64,000 nt of DNA. Source: Sanderia malayensis (lineage: Eukaryota; Cnidaria; Scyphozoa; Semaeostomeae; Pelagiidae). Below are positions 1 through 12,300 of this stretch, one piece after another. A model generated the notes under the pieces. That model worked only from the letters and a program-made list of their open reading frames with translations, did no database searches and was not told the origin of the DNA. The position numbers and the translations under genes are program-made. The first letter of the stretch is position 1; every line of letters begins with the position of its first letter. Location of the stretch: positions 3,162,001-3,226,000 of the forward strand of contig RQOL01000828.1 of the NCBI GenBank assembly GCA_013076295.1, given 5' to 3'.

Positions 1-372
1 GGCCTAGAGTATCAGAAGTTTATGACGTCCTTCCGACCCATTAAAGTGAACATAATCTATTATTTTAAATTGTCACTGATCCTCGTGGAAAGTTGAACAC
101 GGAGTGTTTTACGCAAAATGTGCGATGAAAGTTTAAAATGTTTCACATAATGTAAACAAATCGTTCTTGAAGACATGTGTTACAGATTATGACCGTGTTT
201 GTCACATGGCTCTCGATTGTAATTAAACTTTATCATGTGTTATAGATTATAGAACAAGTTAGGACTGGTGCAAAATATGGAACATTTTGATATTCAATTT
301 AATAGTCTTATAAATAAAATAACTGAGTATCGGTATTTAATGTAAGTTATCCTGCATTATTCTTTTTTTTAG
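1..372. other. 5' flank: intron of the truncated Vav gene
   Basis: No exon is recognised here. The stretch is AT-rich and ends in a run of T followed by AG at 371-372, the acceptor of the first visible Vav exon. The beginning of the Vav CH domain must lie left of the window or in an unrecognised short exon here. Confidence 0.5.
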
Positions 373-3300
373 TTTTTCTGCGTCAAGAATATTCGAAGTT
401 TCTTGAAAGCTTGTGAAACCATTTTTCATATTCCACAAAAAGATCTTTTCAGTGCAAATGATCTGTATGATGTATCAGACTTTGAAAAGGTAAGATAATC
501 ATCATAAATTATCATAATAGAGTATTTGTAATAAGTTATTGAGTACTACTTTACTTATCAATTCGTACATTCAATGGGGTAGCCGATTTGATGAAAATGT
601 TTTGAAGCAAGCAGACAAGCTGATAGCTTGCAGTTTATGATTCCAACCATTTGTGAACTCTAACGATGAACGATGCAAATTCTAGTCCCTTTACCCTAAG
701 AATCCTGCTCAGTTTGTTTATATTTTAATGTTTTTTTCTTGATAATTGGCTTTTATCTCTTTAAGGTTATTCATGTTTTGTCACTCTTGTCAAAAACAAA
801 ATGGGCCCTGGATATTGGATTGCCGTAAGTATTAAGTCTGTCATTTGTAATTGTATATTTCTTGGTTTTTGACATGTAACTTAGATGTATTTTTGACGTG
901 TTTTATGATCTTTTGTAGGCCTTTCCCTCCAAAAGGTCAGCCTGTGAGGAATGAAAGAAGAATTGATGAACAAGAGGAAATTTATTCTCGTCTTGAAGAT
1001 GCTGTTGTCAAGGGGTAAGCAGTTTTGCCCCCCAACAATAGCCCCCTAAACAGTTGCTTATTTGCAAACAACCATTCTCTGATTTGCAGTAAGTAGAATT
1101 TTGAAATGATGAACATTATTTCCAGTGGCTTCAGTAATTATGACGAGGATACAGAAAGCATTTATGACCCTGTCACAATTGCTGAAAGTGAGAAAATTTA
1201 CGAGGACATTGTTAAATGTGTGAAGGCAGGGGTACGTATTGAATTCTCAACATTCATTTCGTATATTAGTCTTGCCTTCTGGTAAGTTGTTGTCCAGTTT
1301 ATAGACTTGATCTTGGAGAGTTTGTGCAAATATGTTTATGATTTCAGGAAGCCCTTTATGCAAAAGAAATACCACATGATAAACGCAGTCATGTTATCAA
1401 TGAAATTCTTCAAACTGAAGAGAATTATGTCAATGCTCTGACAGTTATGATAGAGGTTTGCTTTAATTTATATTTTATTATTGTTTAGTTATTTCAGTTT
1501 ACTCAAGATGAGCTTATTAAATTTCAATTGATGTCATTGTTTCAACAGCATTTTGTCCGGCCATTAAAGACATCTCTAAAGGTCCATGAAAGAGAAGTAA
1601 TCTTTTTAAATACTGAGGTAGATTTTTTAATTTGTATTGCCATAGTTTATTTATTTTATATTTTGATGTATTTCTTTGGCATTATATTTTGGATTTTTGA
1701 CATTTAAAATTTTTCTTTTTCAGAAATTACGTGATATTCACCAGGGATTTTTCATGGATTTGAGGTCAACTCAAGGCGTGAATCTACAAAGCTTTTTTGA
1801 TTATGTAAGTTCATGCAAGTATATATTTTACTTCTGTAAACAGTCTACTTTAATTCCAATTAATGACAAATGTTCTTCATCTTGCTTTCTGCATGTTGTT
1901 TTCTTTTATAGTCTGAAAAATTTCTTGAATATGCCCAATATTGTTCAAGAATGCAGGAGGCCCAAGAACTGGTAGAAAAATTTGATTTTATACTCCTTGC
2001 CCTTGTGATGATGAAACATGTTAAGCCTATTTATAACAACCACAATAATTCTTCGAATTGGTTTTACATTGTTTTTTGCTCCCAAAGGTGTCTCAACTTT
2101 GCAAAGATACAAAATTCAATCAACTTGTCGAAGAATGCAAAAGAAAGTCAGGTCGTAAATTCCCATTACATGAGCAGCTTATCGTTCCTTTTCAACGAAT
2201 TTTGAAATATCCGTTACTTTTGAGGGTAAGCGAACAATTAAGCAGCTTAAAAACCTAAGGAATTCAGAAATTGATCTACATGAAAGAGTCCTTATATAAT
2301 TCCGTAAGATAAAAGGGCCAAAACATCTGGTTTACTTTATGTGTTCATTGATTTGTAATACTTTCCAAGTAATTAGTTTCCGAGAAAATTTTATTTGGTT
2401 TTTTAGGAATTGCTTAAACAAACTCCAGTTGGTCATCCTGAACGGGAAATGACAGAAAAAGCTTTTGAGTTGATGGAAGTATGTTTTTACAATTACAAGT
2501 TTTTTATTTTCTTCTTGGAACGGTTGTGCTAGAACTCCGAGGTTTTTGCATGGTATTTGTCAATTTATATCGATTAATGATATTTTTACATACACTTTCA
2601 GGATATTGCAAGATATATCAATACCTACAAGAAGGATGATGAAATGAAGAAAGCGATAGCCAAAATTGAAGCAAGGTATTATTTCTTACATCAGCAGTAT
2701 CTTTGAATTTGAACGGCCATATATTTTAGCAATTCACACTTTGTTATATGATTTAACATTTGTAAGTCCAAGAGTATTCATATTTCAGTGTCAAAATGGA
2801 TCACGTTCACAATGTAAGTTGATGGTCTATCTTTTTATGATTTTATTTTAATGTTTGGTAGTATTAAATTGTTGCAAATTGTTGCAAAGACAGTTTATAG
2901 CTATAGTTGGGAGTACTTCTTTCAGGATTCCATGGCTAATTATGGACGATTTGTGAATGATGGAGAAGTTCAAGTAAAACTTGCAAATGATGAAAAGAAC
3001 AATCGGTAGGTTCGCGCGGGACGTCGAGAACTAATTGCATGCTCCCTTCTCTCCCCCCTGGGGCATGCAACTATTTCTTGGTTAAGCAATTCTTAAACTT
3101 GAGAATTTTTCAAAGAATCTTGGGGTTGCTTCACTTGAAGCATAGATGCTGCGACTCCCCAAGTTCATGGAATACTAGTTTCTGAATTATTTATGCCAGA
3201 AAGCTGGAGATTGTCACGTAAGTGAAATTTCCAGTAATCTCGGTGAATTGATGTTGGAGCCCTATTTCAATGGCTGATACATGGTGTAATATTGCATCAG

Positions 3301-6105
3301 CCTTGGGGCAGAAATTCAAGCAACGTACTAAAATAATTTTTTATAAATTTTGTTGTTAATTAAAAGTGGACTAAGGTTATGAATTTTGATTGTTAGGTAT
3401 CGACGATATGCATTCTTGTTTGATAAATACTTGTTGCTGTGCAAGCAAAAAGGAGAGTTCTACGAGATGAAAGAAAAGTTGGATTTGAAGAAATTTAGGG
3501 TTGATGAGGATGCCCCATCTGGAAAAGGAAAAGTATAAAATATCCTTCTTTTATTCACAGATTTATTTTTATGCGATCATTTATTTCATAAATCTAATAA
3601 CCTGAATATGTTTATTTTTTGCAGTTTTCCTTCGCTTGGAATTTGCATGCTCTTACTGCAGATGATGGTAAGCCTATCCGTTCTCAAATTCAAAAGATGA
3701 TTGTTTTTCTTTGATATGACACATTGTTTGTATAGAATGTATGTTTTTACAGCTACTGAAAAAAATGACTGCACAATGTATGTGCAATCAAGCAATATGA
3801 AAGACCGTTGGGTGGCAAATTTGAAAATGTGCACGTAAGTTTTATGCTCCTCGTTTTGTGACTTCAGTTTTGTTTTTGCTCATAACGCCTGTTTTTCACA
3901 ACGTTTTCGTTGTTATAGAGAGAGTGTACAGCTGGCAGCAGTACAAAATAATGGTAATTCTTTTTTATGTCTCCAAAAATGCTTCCTCTAGTTTAGACCT
4001 AGCAACTTATGCAAATTTTTAGGTAATCCTTTCGCATGAACTCTTCTGGTAGCATTATTTCTAACTCCAATATTAATATTTCAGTAGGTAAACATAGATT
4101 TGAGCTATCCACGTATTCAAAAACAAATTGGTGCACTGTTTGTCAGAAGTTATTATGGTAACAAATTAATTAATTTCTTAATTTAAATGATTAGCTACCA
4201 GGCTTTTTTATTGTCTATTTATTTATTTATTTTATTTATTCATTCAATGGTATATTTACTTTCTTTGCAGGGGACTGATAAGCCAAGGGTTCACTTGCAA
4301 TGGTATTTGCTTAAATTATGTCACCCACATATGTCGTCGATTCTTTTCAATTCTCCCATGTTGCTTTAATAGCATTTTCTCTTTTCATATATATATTTCT
4401 TTATTATTTTGCAAGGATGTCAGTTTAACGTTCATTACGATTGCATTTCAAAATGCCCGGAATGTTTAAGAAGAGGTGTAAAGCAAGTCCCTGGAGGTTT
4501 TTAAACAGTTACTTGAATTTTCGTTTTTTACTTTCATTTTTATTTCCTCACTTGATCAGTTTGATTTATCCAATCTTCGCTCAATTAGTTTCAGAGGGAT
4601 CAGGATATATGGACAATAAAATTCGGTAAAGTGTTTATTATCTTGAAGTTATTGATGTTATATGTTATGACATGTTGTTTATGGTACCCTTCATTCTTTA
4701 TGCTACTCATCAAATAGTTTTATGTTGTTTTTGCAGAGTAAAACCCCCACAAAGACCAACAGACCAAGAAAGCATTAATGAACAGCTGGAACATTTTGAT
4801 TGGTGAGCATCGATTTCCATAAGCTGTATTTATGTCTTATGCTGTGGCTGTTTAGACATTTTCAAATGTATGTTTGTGTGACTTCATTTGGTAGGTTTGT
4901 TGGTAAAATGAACCGAAGTATAGCATCTGAGAAACTGCAACGACAACCCGATGGAACTTATCTTGTCAGAGAAAGTGACCACGAAAAAAATAGTTTCGTT
5001 CTCAGTGTTATGTGAGATGATTTCTTCATAGATCTAATACATTGAATTTGTCGAAAAACTGCTATCATTAAGCCAAGATTTGGTTCTTATTGATTAATTA
5101 ATTCATTCATTGATGTTTTGTTTTTTTAATTTTGTAGATATAAGGATGACGTCAAGCATATCAAGATTATTTGGGGTGGTCTCTATTATTTTTTGACAGA
5201 CAATGTCCAGTTCAAGTCGATACCGGTATGCTGTACTCATTGTTATCACGAGTATAGTTACTGAAATGTATCTTTTCTGCTGCTACTATCTTCTATCAAA
5301 TATTGTTCCAGTACGTTTTCTGTAGCTATTTAACACATACCTATCTTTATCTCACTAGGAATTGATTGACTATTATAAGAGAAACACACTTGGTATTAAT
5401 TTTCCAACATTGCCTACAGTATTGAAAGGAACGCTACCTCCACGTGGTTAGATCATATATCTATGTCTATAATTTTTATTATTCTTTGCAATAGATAATT
5501 AATACTGTTGTTGAGTCGATTATGCCAATTTCTGCTTTTGAGTCAGTGATAACTTTTATTTTTCAGATTTCGTAATAGTGAAGCATGCATACGGTGCAAA
5601 GAATGACAAGGAGCTGTCTTTAAAGGTTAGAGATGCATCTTCAGTACGAGATCATAGCTTTATTAAGCCCCCCTCTCCCCTTTGGAACCTCAAATGTTAA
5701 ATTAGCCTCTTCCCCAGGGAGGGGGGCTTAATAGAGCTACTGGAGTGTGGAATGTATTTGACATTGTGATCTCTTGTTTTCGCACGCCTATCTCAGCCAT
5801 GTTCTGTTTATTTTTAAATTGGTGATTGAAGTGGCTTTTGCTTGATATTGCAGAAAAATGCAATAGTTACAGTAATGAGAAGAGATGGCGACTGGTGGTA
5901 TGGAGAATTGGAAGGCCAGGTAACTAGTTTCATGTTCACGTTACTGTTATCGTTACTGCCAAACAGCAGACATGCATTTGATTTGACAATGATGATGACA
6001 TCATAATGCTTTTGTTAATCGAAATGTTTCTAGCCATGTTGATCTCTATTTCAGCTTGGCTTCTTCCCAAAAACATTTGTCAAAGAAGTTGCCAATGGAA
6101 TTTGA
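373..6105 (+). CDS. VAV: Vav-family Rho/Rac guanine nucleotide exchange factor (5' partial)
   Basis: Vav proteins link tyrosine-kinase signalling to Rac/Rho activation at the membrane. About 20 exons can be joined. Domains in order: second half of a CH domain (KNIRSFLKAC, DLYDVSDFEKV); an acidic segment with three tyrosines (EEIYSRL, ESIYDPV, EKIYEDIV), matching the family's autoinhibitory tyrosines; a DH domain (ILQTEENYVNAL, VPFQRILKYPLLLR); a PH domain (YRRYAFLFDKYLLLCK); a C1 zinc finger (WCTVC, CNGCQFNVHYDC, CPEC); a proline-containing linker; SH2 with the YLVRES phosphotyrosine-binding strand; and one SH3 (GDWWYGELEGQLGFFP) before the stop at 6103-6105. The first CH helices are missing off the left edge. 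Only one SH3 is present, as in invertebrate Vavs; vertebrate Vavs have an additional SH3 before SH2. The family assignment is firm; individual exon edges are less so. Confidence 0.93.
5655..5739. repeat. Short foldback (MITE-like) element in a Vav intron
   Basis: TAGCTTTATTAAGCCCCCCT at the left is matched by its near-perfect reverse complement at the right (GGGGGGCTTAATAGAGCTA), with about 40 bases between. This is the form of a small nonautonomous DNA transposon. No clear target-site duplication is seen. Confidence 0.55.
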
Positions 6106-6977
6106 ATAACAGAAGAACAATGAAGTGCTTCATGTAAAGCTAAATATTACATTTTATTGTGCCGAGCGTTCTGCAACGATGGCTTTTTAAATAATTTGAA
6201 CTTAAATTTGTAAAATATTGCAATGGTAACAGGAATAAACTGTTGTAGGATTTCGCGAATAGGATAACCCAAGAAGATTTCGTATTTCGCAATCGTTTTG
6301 GACAATATAATGTTCTGTTTTTCTGGCACTCAACAATACCAATTAATCAATGTAGTTTAGGATATTTCTTTACAAGGATAATCGTCTGTAAATATGTCAC
6401 AATTATTTAGGTAATGCATTAAATAGTCAAGATTATTGTTCTAGAATCTGTTCCAGATAATTGACAACCCGTGCTTTCCAGACATAAGAAGGTTCACGGA
6501 CAAGATGAAAGAAGATATGATATTAATAACAACGTTTTATCAACGTTAAAATATTTTATCGCAATCAAGGATTTTTATGTCGCTAGTAACAGTAATCGGA
6601 CAGCACGTTTCTATACAGACAAAAGTTTGACAATTTATACGTATAACTTCTTACATATAAATGAACATAAGAAATACCATCTGATTATTTCTTGTTTTCT
6701 TTACAGACAAACCTATAGCCAGTCAAAGCTCTGGCAAGTACCTTATCTGCCTCTTAACTAGAACTCCCAAATTAACTAGAATTATGTACCAATGTATTGA
6801 CAATAAAAACATTGCTGACATACAACAAGAAAGGTCAAGGTACATGTGGCAGTAACAACATATCCTATGTTTAAAATAACATTTATGTGGCAATAGTTTT
6901 CTATTGGAATCAGCATCTTCTCCATCTCAATATGAAATGATGATGATGATGATGATGATGATTACATTGGTTGGTTA
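6106..6977. other. Intergenic, tail-to-tail Vav / syntaxin
   Basis: This holds the Vav 3' UTR and the end of the syntaxin transcript. A candidate Vav polyadenylation signal AATAAA lies at 6802-6807. An (ATG)n microsatellite of about eight repeats runs from about 6937 to 6961. No coding exon was recognised. Confidence 0.5.
6802..6807 (+). terminator. Candidate polyadenylation signal AATAAA (Vav)
   Basis: This is a canonical hexamer on the + strand about 700 bases after the Vav stop. It is the best candidate in the gap, but AATAAA is common by chance in AT-rich DNA. Confidence 0.4.
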
Positions 6978-8753
6978 TCAGACAAAAATGAAAAGAATAA
7001 CAACTATGACCATTAAGACTATCAGACCAATCAGCACATATGTTTGCTTCTTATCTGCAAAGAGAAGGTAATAAGTAGCAATTAAACACAACTGAACACA
7101 ATGAAATCCCAGCATGCTTTGCCTGATATGAATAAGTTAATCGTCCATCAACTCACCATCAGCTAACTTCAGTACTTTTTCCACTCGCACTAAAATTGTT
7201 TGCAGTTTCGAATCGGTCATTTCGATCTCACTGCCAAGGTCATCTAACAGACTGAAAATTAAACCACAAAAATTGTTATACTTTCTAAAATTGTGCATTC
7301 ATTGAATGTTTAATGGAATAACATTGTAAAAACTTACACTGCTTGCTCATCTAACTCGTTATCGATTCTAACGCCAATGCTTTTCAAAACTCCAACACTT
7401 TGGCCAACATCTTGCAGTTGCTCATCCTGTCTTTGTATCAAGGTCTGAAAAAATTCATCAAAAACATTGATAAATGTTACAAAAAAACACAATGATTAAG
7501 CCACAGTAATTATCAAAATAAAATAGTGATTGATACACAATGAAAATAAATAAATGAAAAATTTATTTACTTGTTGCTGATATTGGGCTTCATCAATAAA
7601 CTTTTGGTTAGATTTTTCCATTTCATTATCAAGTCGTGAATACTTATTACCAGCCTGATATTTTGTAGATCCAACTAAAGCCTGTAATATACAGAATACA
7701 TTTAATATTATTATTTAATATTATTCAATATTATTTAATACATTTAATATTATTAAAACACTGTTCAATATTGTGATTAAACTTGTTTATGGCACGATGA
7801 ATAACTGTTGGAAAGCTTCCAAAGATTTGACAATATTTACCTGACGTGAATTTTTTTCAATTTTCTTTTTTGTTTCACTACTGGTTATATCATCTTTAAT
7901 GCTTTGTACGTTCCTCCTTACGTTTTTAATAAACCCCTTTCTATTAGCAACATCTTCCTGAGACAGGGAAAATTTGCCAGGATTTGTTTCAACTATTCCA
8001 ATGGTTTCTTCCAAATCTTCCAGATCCCATTCAACACTTCTAATATTATTTTTAATTTCACTTGTTGTCCAGGTGAACTCTTCAGAGCTTGAATTTGCAT
8101 TGCTCAACAGATCTTGCCACCTTCTGTACAATTCTTTTATGCCATTCACAGCTTTTTGCACCTCCCTTAAAAGAAGAAAATCAAAAACAGGTAACAAGCA
8201 GCTACAGGGGCTTTATCACCAGACCAAGTAATTGTTACAAATGCTCAGCATACACCTGACTGATTGTAGTAGACCATTCTGAATTTTAAATATGGAAGCA
8301 AAGTAATATTACAAGAAGGGCGAAAGAGATGGTCTAGTTGGGGCTTTGGTTAGGGCCTTGGTTAGCGAATAATATCCAAGCGAATCAGATCATGGTTCTG
8401 CCTCCTAATTAGCATCGCCTCGGGGGCCATAATGTATAAACAACAGTAAAGTGATGCTTATATATATCATATATTGCGAAATAAATCAACGCAAATCGAG
8501 GTAAAAATTAAGCAAACAGAATCGTAATCTGGTTGGGTTTGGTTTCATCATTCGATACAGATTGCTTTGCTAATAGCAAATTACTTGTTTCCGAAAGTTC
8601 TTGAATTTCAGGGTAAAACAAGCGTTGAAAAAACAATCCTCGGGGATTTAAATACGCAAGTCGAACGAGTTTCAGGTTACAAGGCCTAAAAAAGTAGTGT
8701 CAATAACATACAAAATATACATACTCTCGAACCACGAAAAACGGATCTTCCAT
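6978..8753 (-). CDS. STX6: Syntaxin-6-type Qc-SNARE
   Basis: Syntaxin 6 is a tail-anchored SNARE that acts in endosome to trans-Golgi membrane fusion. Six exons on the minus strand join in phase: 8753-8724ish, 8165-7841, 7681-7571, 7444-7338, 7251-7157 and 7054-6978. The start is MEDPFFVV, a hallmark of the family. The N-terminal three-helix domain follows (EVQKAV, IRSVEWDLEDLEETI, VETNPGKFSL), then the linker with KYSRLDNE. The SNARE coiled coil runs from QRQDEQLQDVGQSVGVLK to the exon ending VEKVLKLAD. A single C-terminal anchor (YVLIGLIVLMVIVVILFIF) ends one residue before the stop. Q is present at the central SNARE layer region. It is transcribed away from the neighbouring XPR1-like gene. 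Confidence 0.93.
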
Positions 8754-9329
8754 AATTGATAATGTTCTTAATAGATGAAAAATCCTTTAATCGTGAGAAA
8801 ACGTTGATGATATGAACAAAAAATTAATTTTCCTGCTTTTAGTTTCACATTTTGCGGACAGTCGATAAATCACCTGGACATATCAGAAAAAAATGAAAAC
8901 ATTCCATCATTCATTTTACCCGGAAATGACGCACTTTTTCTTCCCTCTCCCCAAGCCTCCAAACCGAGAGGCAATTCAGCTCAACGATATTCCTTTCCCA
9001 AGTTCAGCTCCATTTTGTCTTATGGCCTCTTAACGGAAAATTCAAGATTATTTGATAATATTTTGTACAAAGAGCTTGTTATAATAACACGAGGAACTGG
9101 AAAACATCTACCGTGTTTTTTCTTTGTTTTTTAAAGCCGTCTGTGAAAGAAATCATGTGAAGAAACGAGTAAGTTTGGAAGAACAGCGTTTGGTCTTCAC
9201 ACAAACACAACAATTCCAATCAGCTGATTCTGTCATTGTCACGTGATTTTGTATGCTGGCGTCTGAAGATTCAGGTTGACAGCTCAAAAGTGTTGATGAA
9301 TAACTTATTAATTGCTCCGAGCTCTTGAA
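8754..9329. promoter_or_regulatory. Shared head-to-head promoter region of STX6 and XPR1
   Basis: The start codons of the two divergent genes are 576 bases apart, so this stretch must contain both promoters. A palindromic E-box in the context GTCACGTGAT lies at 9238-9247, about 80 bases before the XPR1 start. CCAAT occurs just upstream of it. No TATA box is evident. The regulatory role is inferred from position only. Confidence 0.5.
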
Positions 9330-12300
9330 ATGAAGTTTACCGAAGTTTTAGGTGCACAATTAACTCCAGAATGGAGAAGTCAATATTTACAATACGAGGT
9401 AAGTCCCACCCACGTGTCAGGTGAGGTGAAGCTAGGCTAGAACAGGACCAGTTACCTACCCGAGGGCTAAGGTTTTCATATTAGCAATTGCAGATGATCC
9501 TTCTATGAGTTTTGCTCCAATTTAATTCTGCTTATTTTGGAAAGTATTCTGTTTGTTGTTGCAGGAAATGAAGAAAATTTTATACGAAGCTGTTGAGAGT
9601 GCACCCCCTGCAGAGGGTAAAATTTTTTGCCAGTTTTCCTTCAGAGTGCCTTTGTCCATTATAAAATATCGTAATTATCGGTCTGTTTGATTTTAGGAAC
9701 AAATGAAGAAATATTGAGGAGACATTATAACAAATACGAAGAAGGATTTTTTTTATTTTGCGACAAAGAGTTGTCAAAAGTGAATACATTCTTTGCAGGT
9801 AAGCTGATTTTGTCCTCTGAGATTTCTGATGGGTGCTCTTGAGCTTTCAGTATTGTGACCAAATAGCAACGTTTGTCCATGCTCTTTCAATGGGGGGTAC
9901 CAGCCCTGAAGAAGTCGGGGTGGCAGTTTTTGAGTGCCAGACCCATATGGTGTATCTTCTTGTGAAATTTAGACAAGTTGTTTGATCCATCCCGGTGATA
10001 ACTGATGGGACACATTCCCTTGGTACTCCCCATGGCTCTTTGGAATTGTGCCCCTTCAGAATTATGAATCTTTTTCTTGTTTATCAACCCTTTAATTGTG
10101 TATATTTCAATAAGCTAATGGTCACATGTATTACAGAAATATTATGATTTCACAGAGAAGCTGGCAGAGGCAACAAGGAAATTTCATGACTTAGAAATGG
10201 AGACAGGGGCATCCACTTTGTCCCAACCTGTACAGCCTCATAATGACGTAGAGGCTGTTGGCCAACCTAGTGGAGATATTGATGTTGAAGATGCTTTAAT
10301 TCTAAGAAGGAAGCCAAAGTCGACAGGAAGTAGAAAGTTAAAACAATTAAAGTTTGCAGTCAGCGAGTTTTATCTCAGTCTAATTTTAATCCAGAATTTT
10401 CAGGTTTGTTTATGCTACATTCTTCTGTTAATTGTAACATGTTAAATGACAACTGTGATAATACTTATGCAAATAATGACATATATTTCTCATTGCTTAA
10501 TAGGAGCTCAATTTCACTGGATTCCGGAAGATTCTGAAGAAACATGACAAGGTGAGGTGTGACGGCTTGAATTTAGTGTGGGATAAAACATTTTTCCTTT
10601 CTGTCACTTTTTTGCCCTAAGTTCAGTGGGATGATTCTTTGTTAAGTGCTGAATAAAAATATTAAGATAACATGGTAAACTACTTGTTTTTTATTAAATT
10701 TCACTTTTTCTTTTAAAATGATGTTCAGCTGAAACTGCAGTGTTTATTGACGATGTTATTTTCACAGATGTTTAAAACTGAATTGGGAGTACAATACAGA
10801 AAGGATAACGTGGAAACATCGATTTTCTTCACAAATAAACAAGTTAATGAACTCATCCTGGAAACTGAGGTACATTCAAAATTTCATCAACTCAAAAATT
10901 CATATCTTCCTTCATCAACGGGCATTCTCCATTATATTTATGAAAATTGACTGTTTTTTTAATTCGACAGGGGATTTTTATCAATGAACTTGAAGGTGGA
11001 GATCGTGGAAAGGCGATGAAAAGATTGAGGGTTCCTCCAATTCAAAATCAGGTAAAATAATTTTTATAGTCATATGTATATCTCTGTTATGCTATTTTTT
11101 TTTCTTAACCGAACAAGACATACAGGAGGCCTCTGCTATGAGCAAGCAACTTAATCTACAAGCACTCGCAATTTATTGGTAATCAATTAACTTGACTCCA
11201 GTGGTCGAATGGTTAGCACGTTTGCTAGTGATGCAGGGGTTCGGGGTTCGAATCCCACGTGCACCGCTGAAGTTGAGTTGAAGATGAGTTGAAGGTAAAT
11301 GAGGGTTGGTACGCCGAGGATCTACAAGAGAATGTAGATCCCCGGCGTACCGGGACTTTTCGTCTTTCCGTTCAGGATAGTTCTTCGGCAGAAACGCCGA
11401 AAAACCATCAACCGATCGTACTCAACTACTGAGTTTGCGTACGCCGGGGGACACACACCACAATTCTCTTTGCACATTTTCCTGGGTGTGCCCCAATAAT
11501 ATATGATCGTAGAAATACTTATGCAGAAACGTGTGCATCATTCTATCAGATACGGGAACAATTTAGTCCGCATGCGCATGATGCAATCTATTGACCTTGG
11601 TTTTTTGTTTAGCAAACCAATTTATCAGCTTTCCTTTGGGGATTATTTGCTGGTGTGTTTCTAATCTTGGTCATCGTTCTTATTATCACTGGTAAGTGAT
11701 TTCATTATTTTACTTATTTTTTATTTACCATTGTTGTTTGAACGTAGTCGTAGTCCACTCATCTATCCCATCTCTAGGGTCATATGTCAAATGCCAAGAA
11801 TGACCCTTGGCCCATGACCCTTACCCTACAACCTGCATTGCTATGTTATTGATATTTTTTCACAGCTGTGTACAAGAGACCCAAGAAGAATTGGCAGCCT
11901 GCACTGCGCATGTACCGTGGATGGTTTCTAGTGGTTACCATGCTTGGTCTCCTTGGTATTAATATTTACGGATGGAGCAAAGCTGGAGTCAATCATATTC
12001 TTATATTCGAACTCAATCCAAGAGATCACCTTACGTTTATTGATCTACTCAAGGTACTACCTCCCACTTTAACATCAAATTTAAACTTGAACAGTGACAT
12101 TCATTATATGCTACAGCTACAGCAATACATGGAATTCAACATTGATTGGGTTTTTTCCAGGTTGCTGCGTTTTTCGGCTCTCTTCTTTGCCTCAGTGCAA
12201 TTGCATTTCTTTTCAGTCCGGATTTTTCTATTCCGGCTTTTGCACACCCACTGGCGTTTACTGGTTTCATAGTCCTCTTCCTGTTGAATCCAACAAAGAC

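Noticed and set aside
11202..11271. tRNA gene
   Set aside because: A and B boxes are present but the cloverleaf is poor, and the sequence continues into a body shared with another copy, so it is a SINE head.
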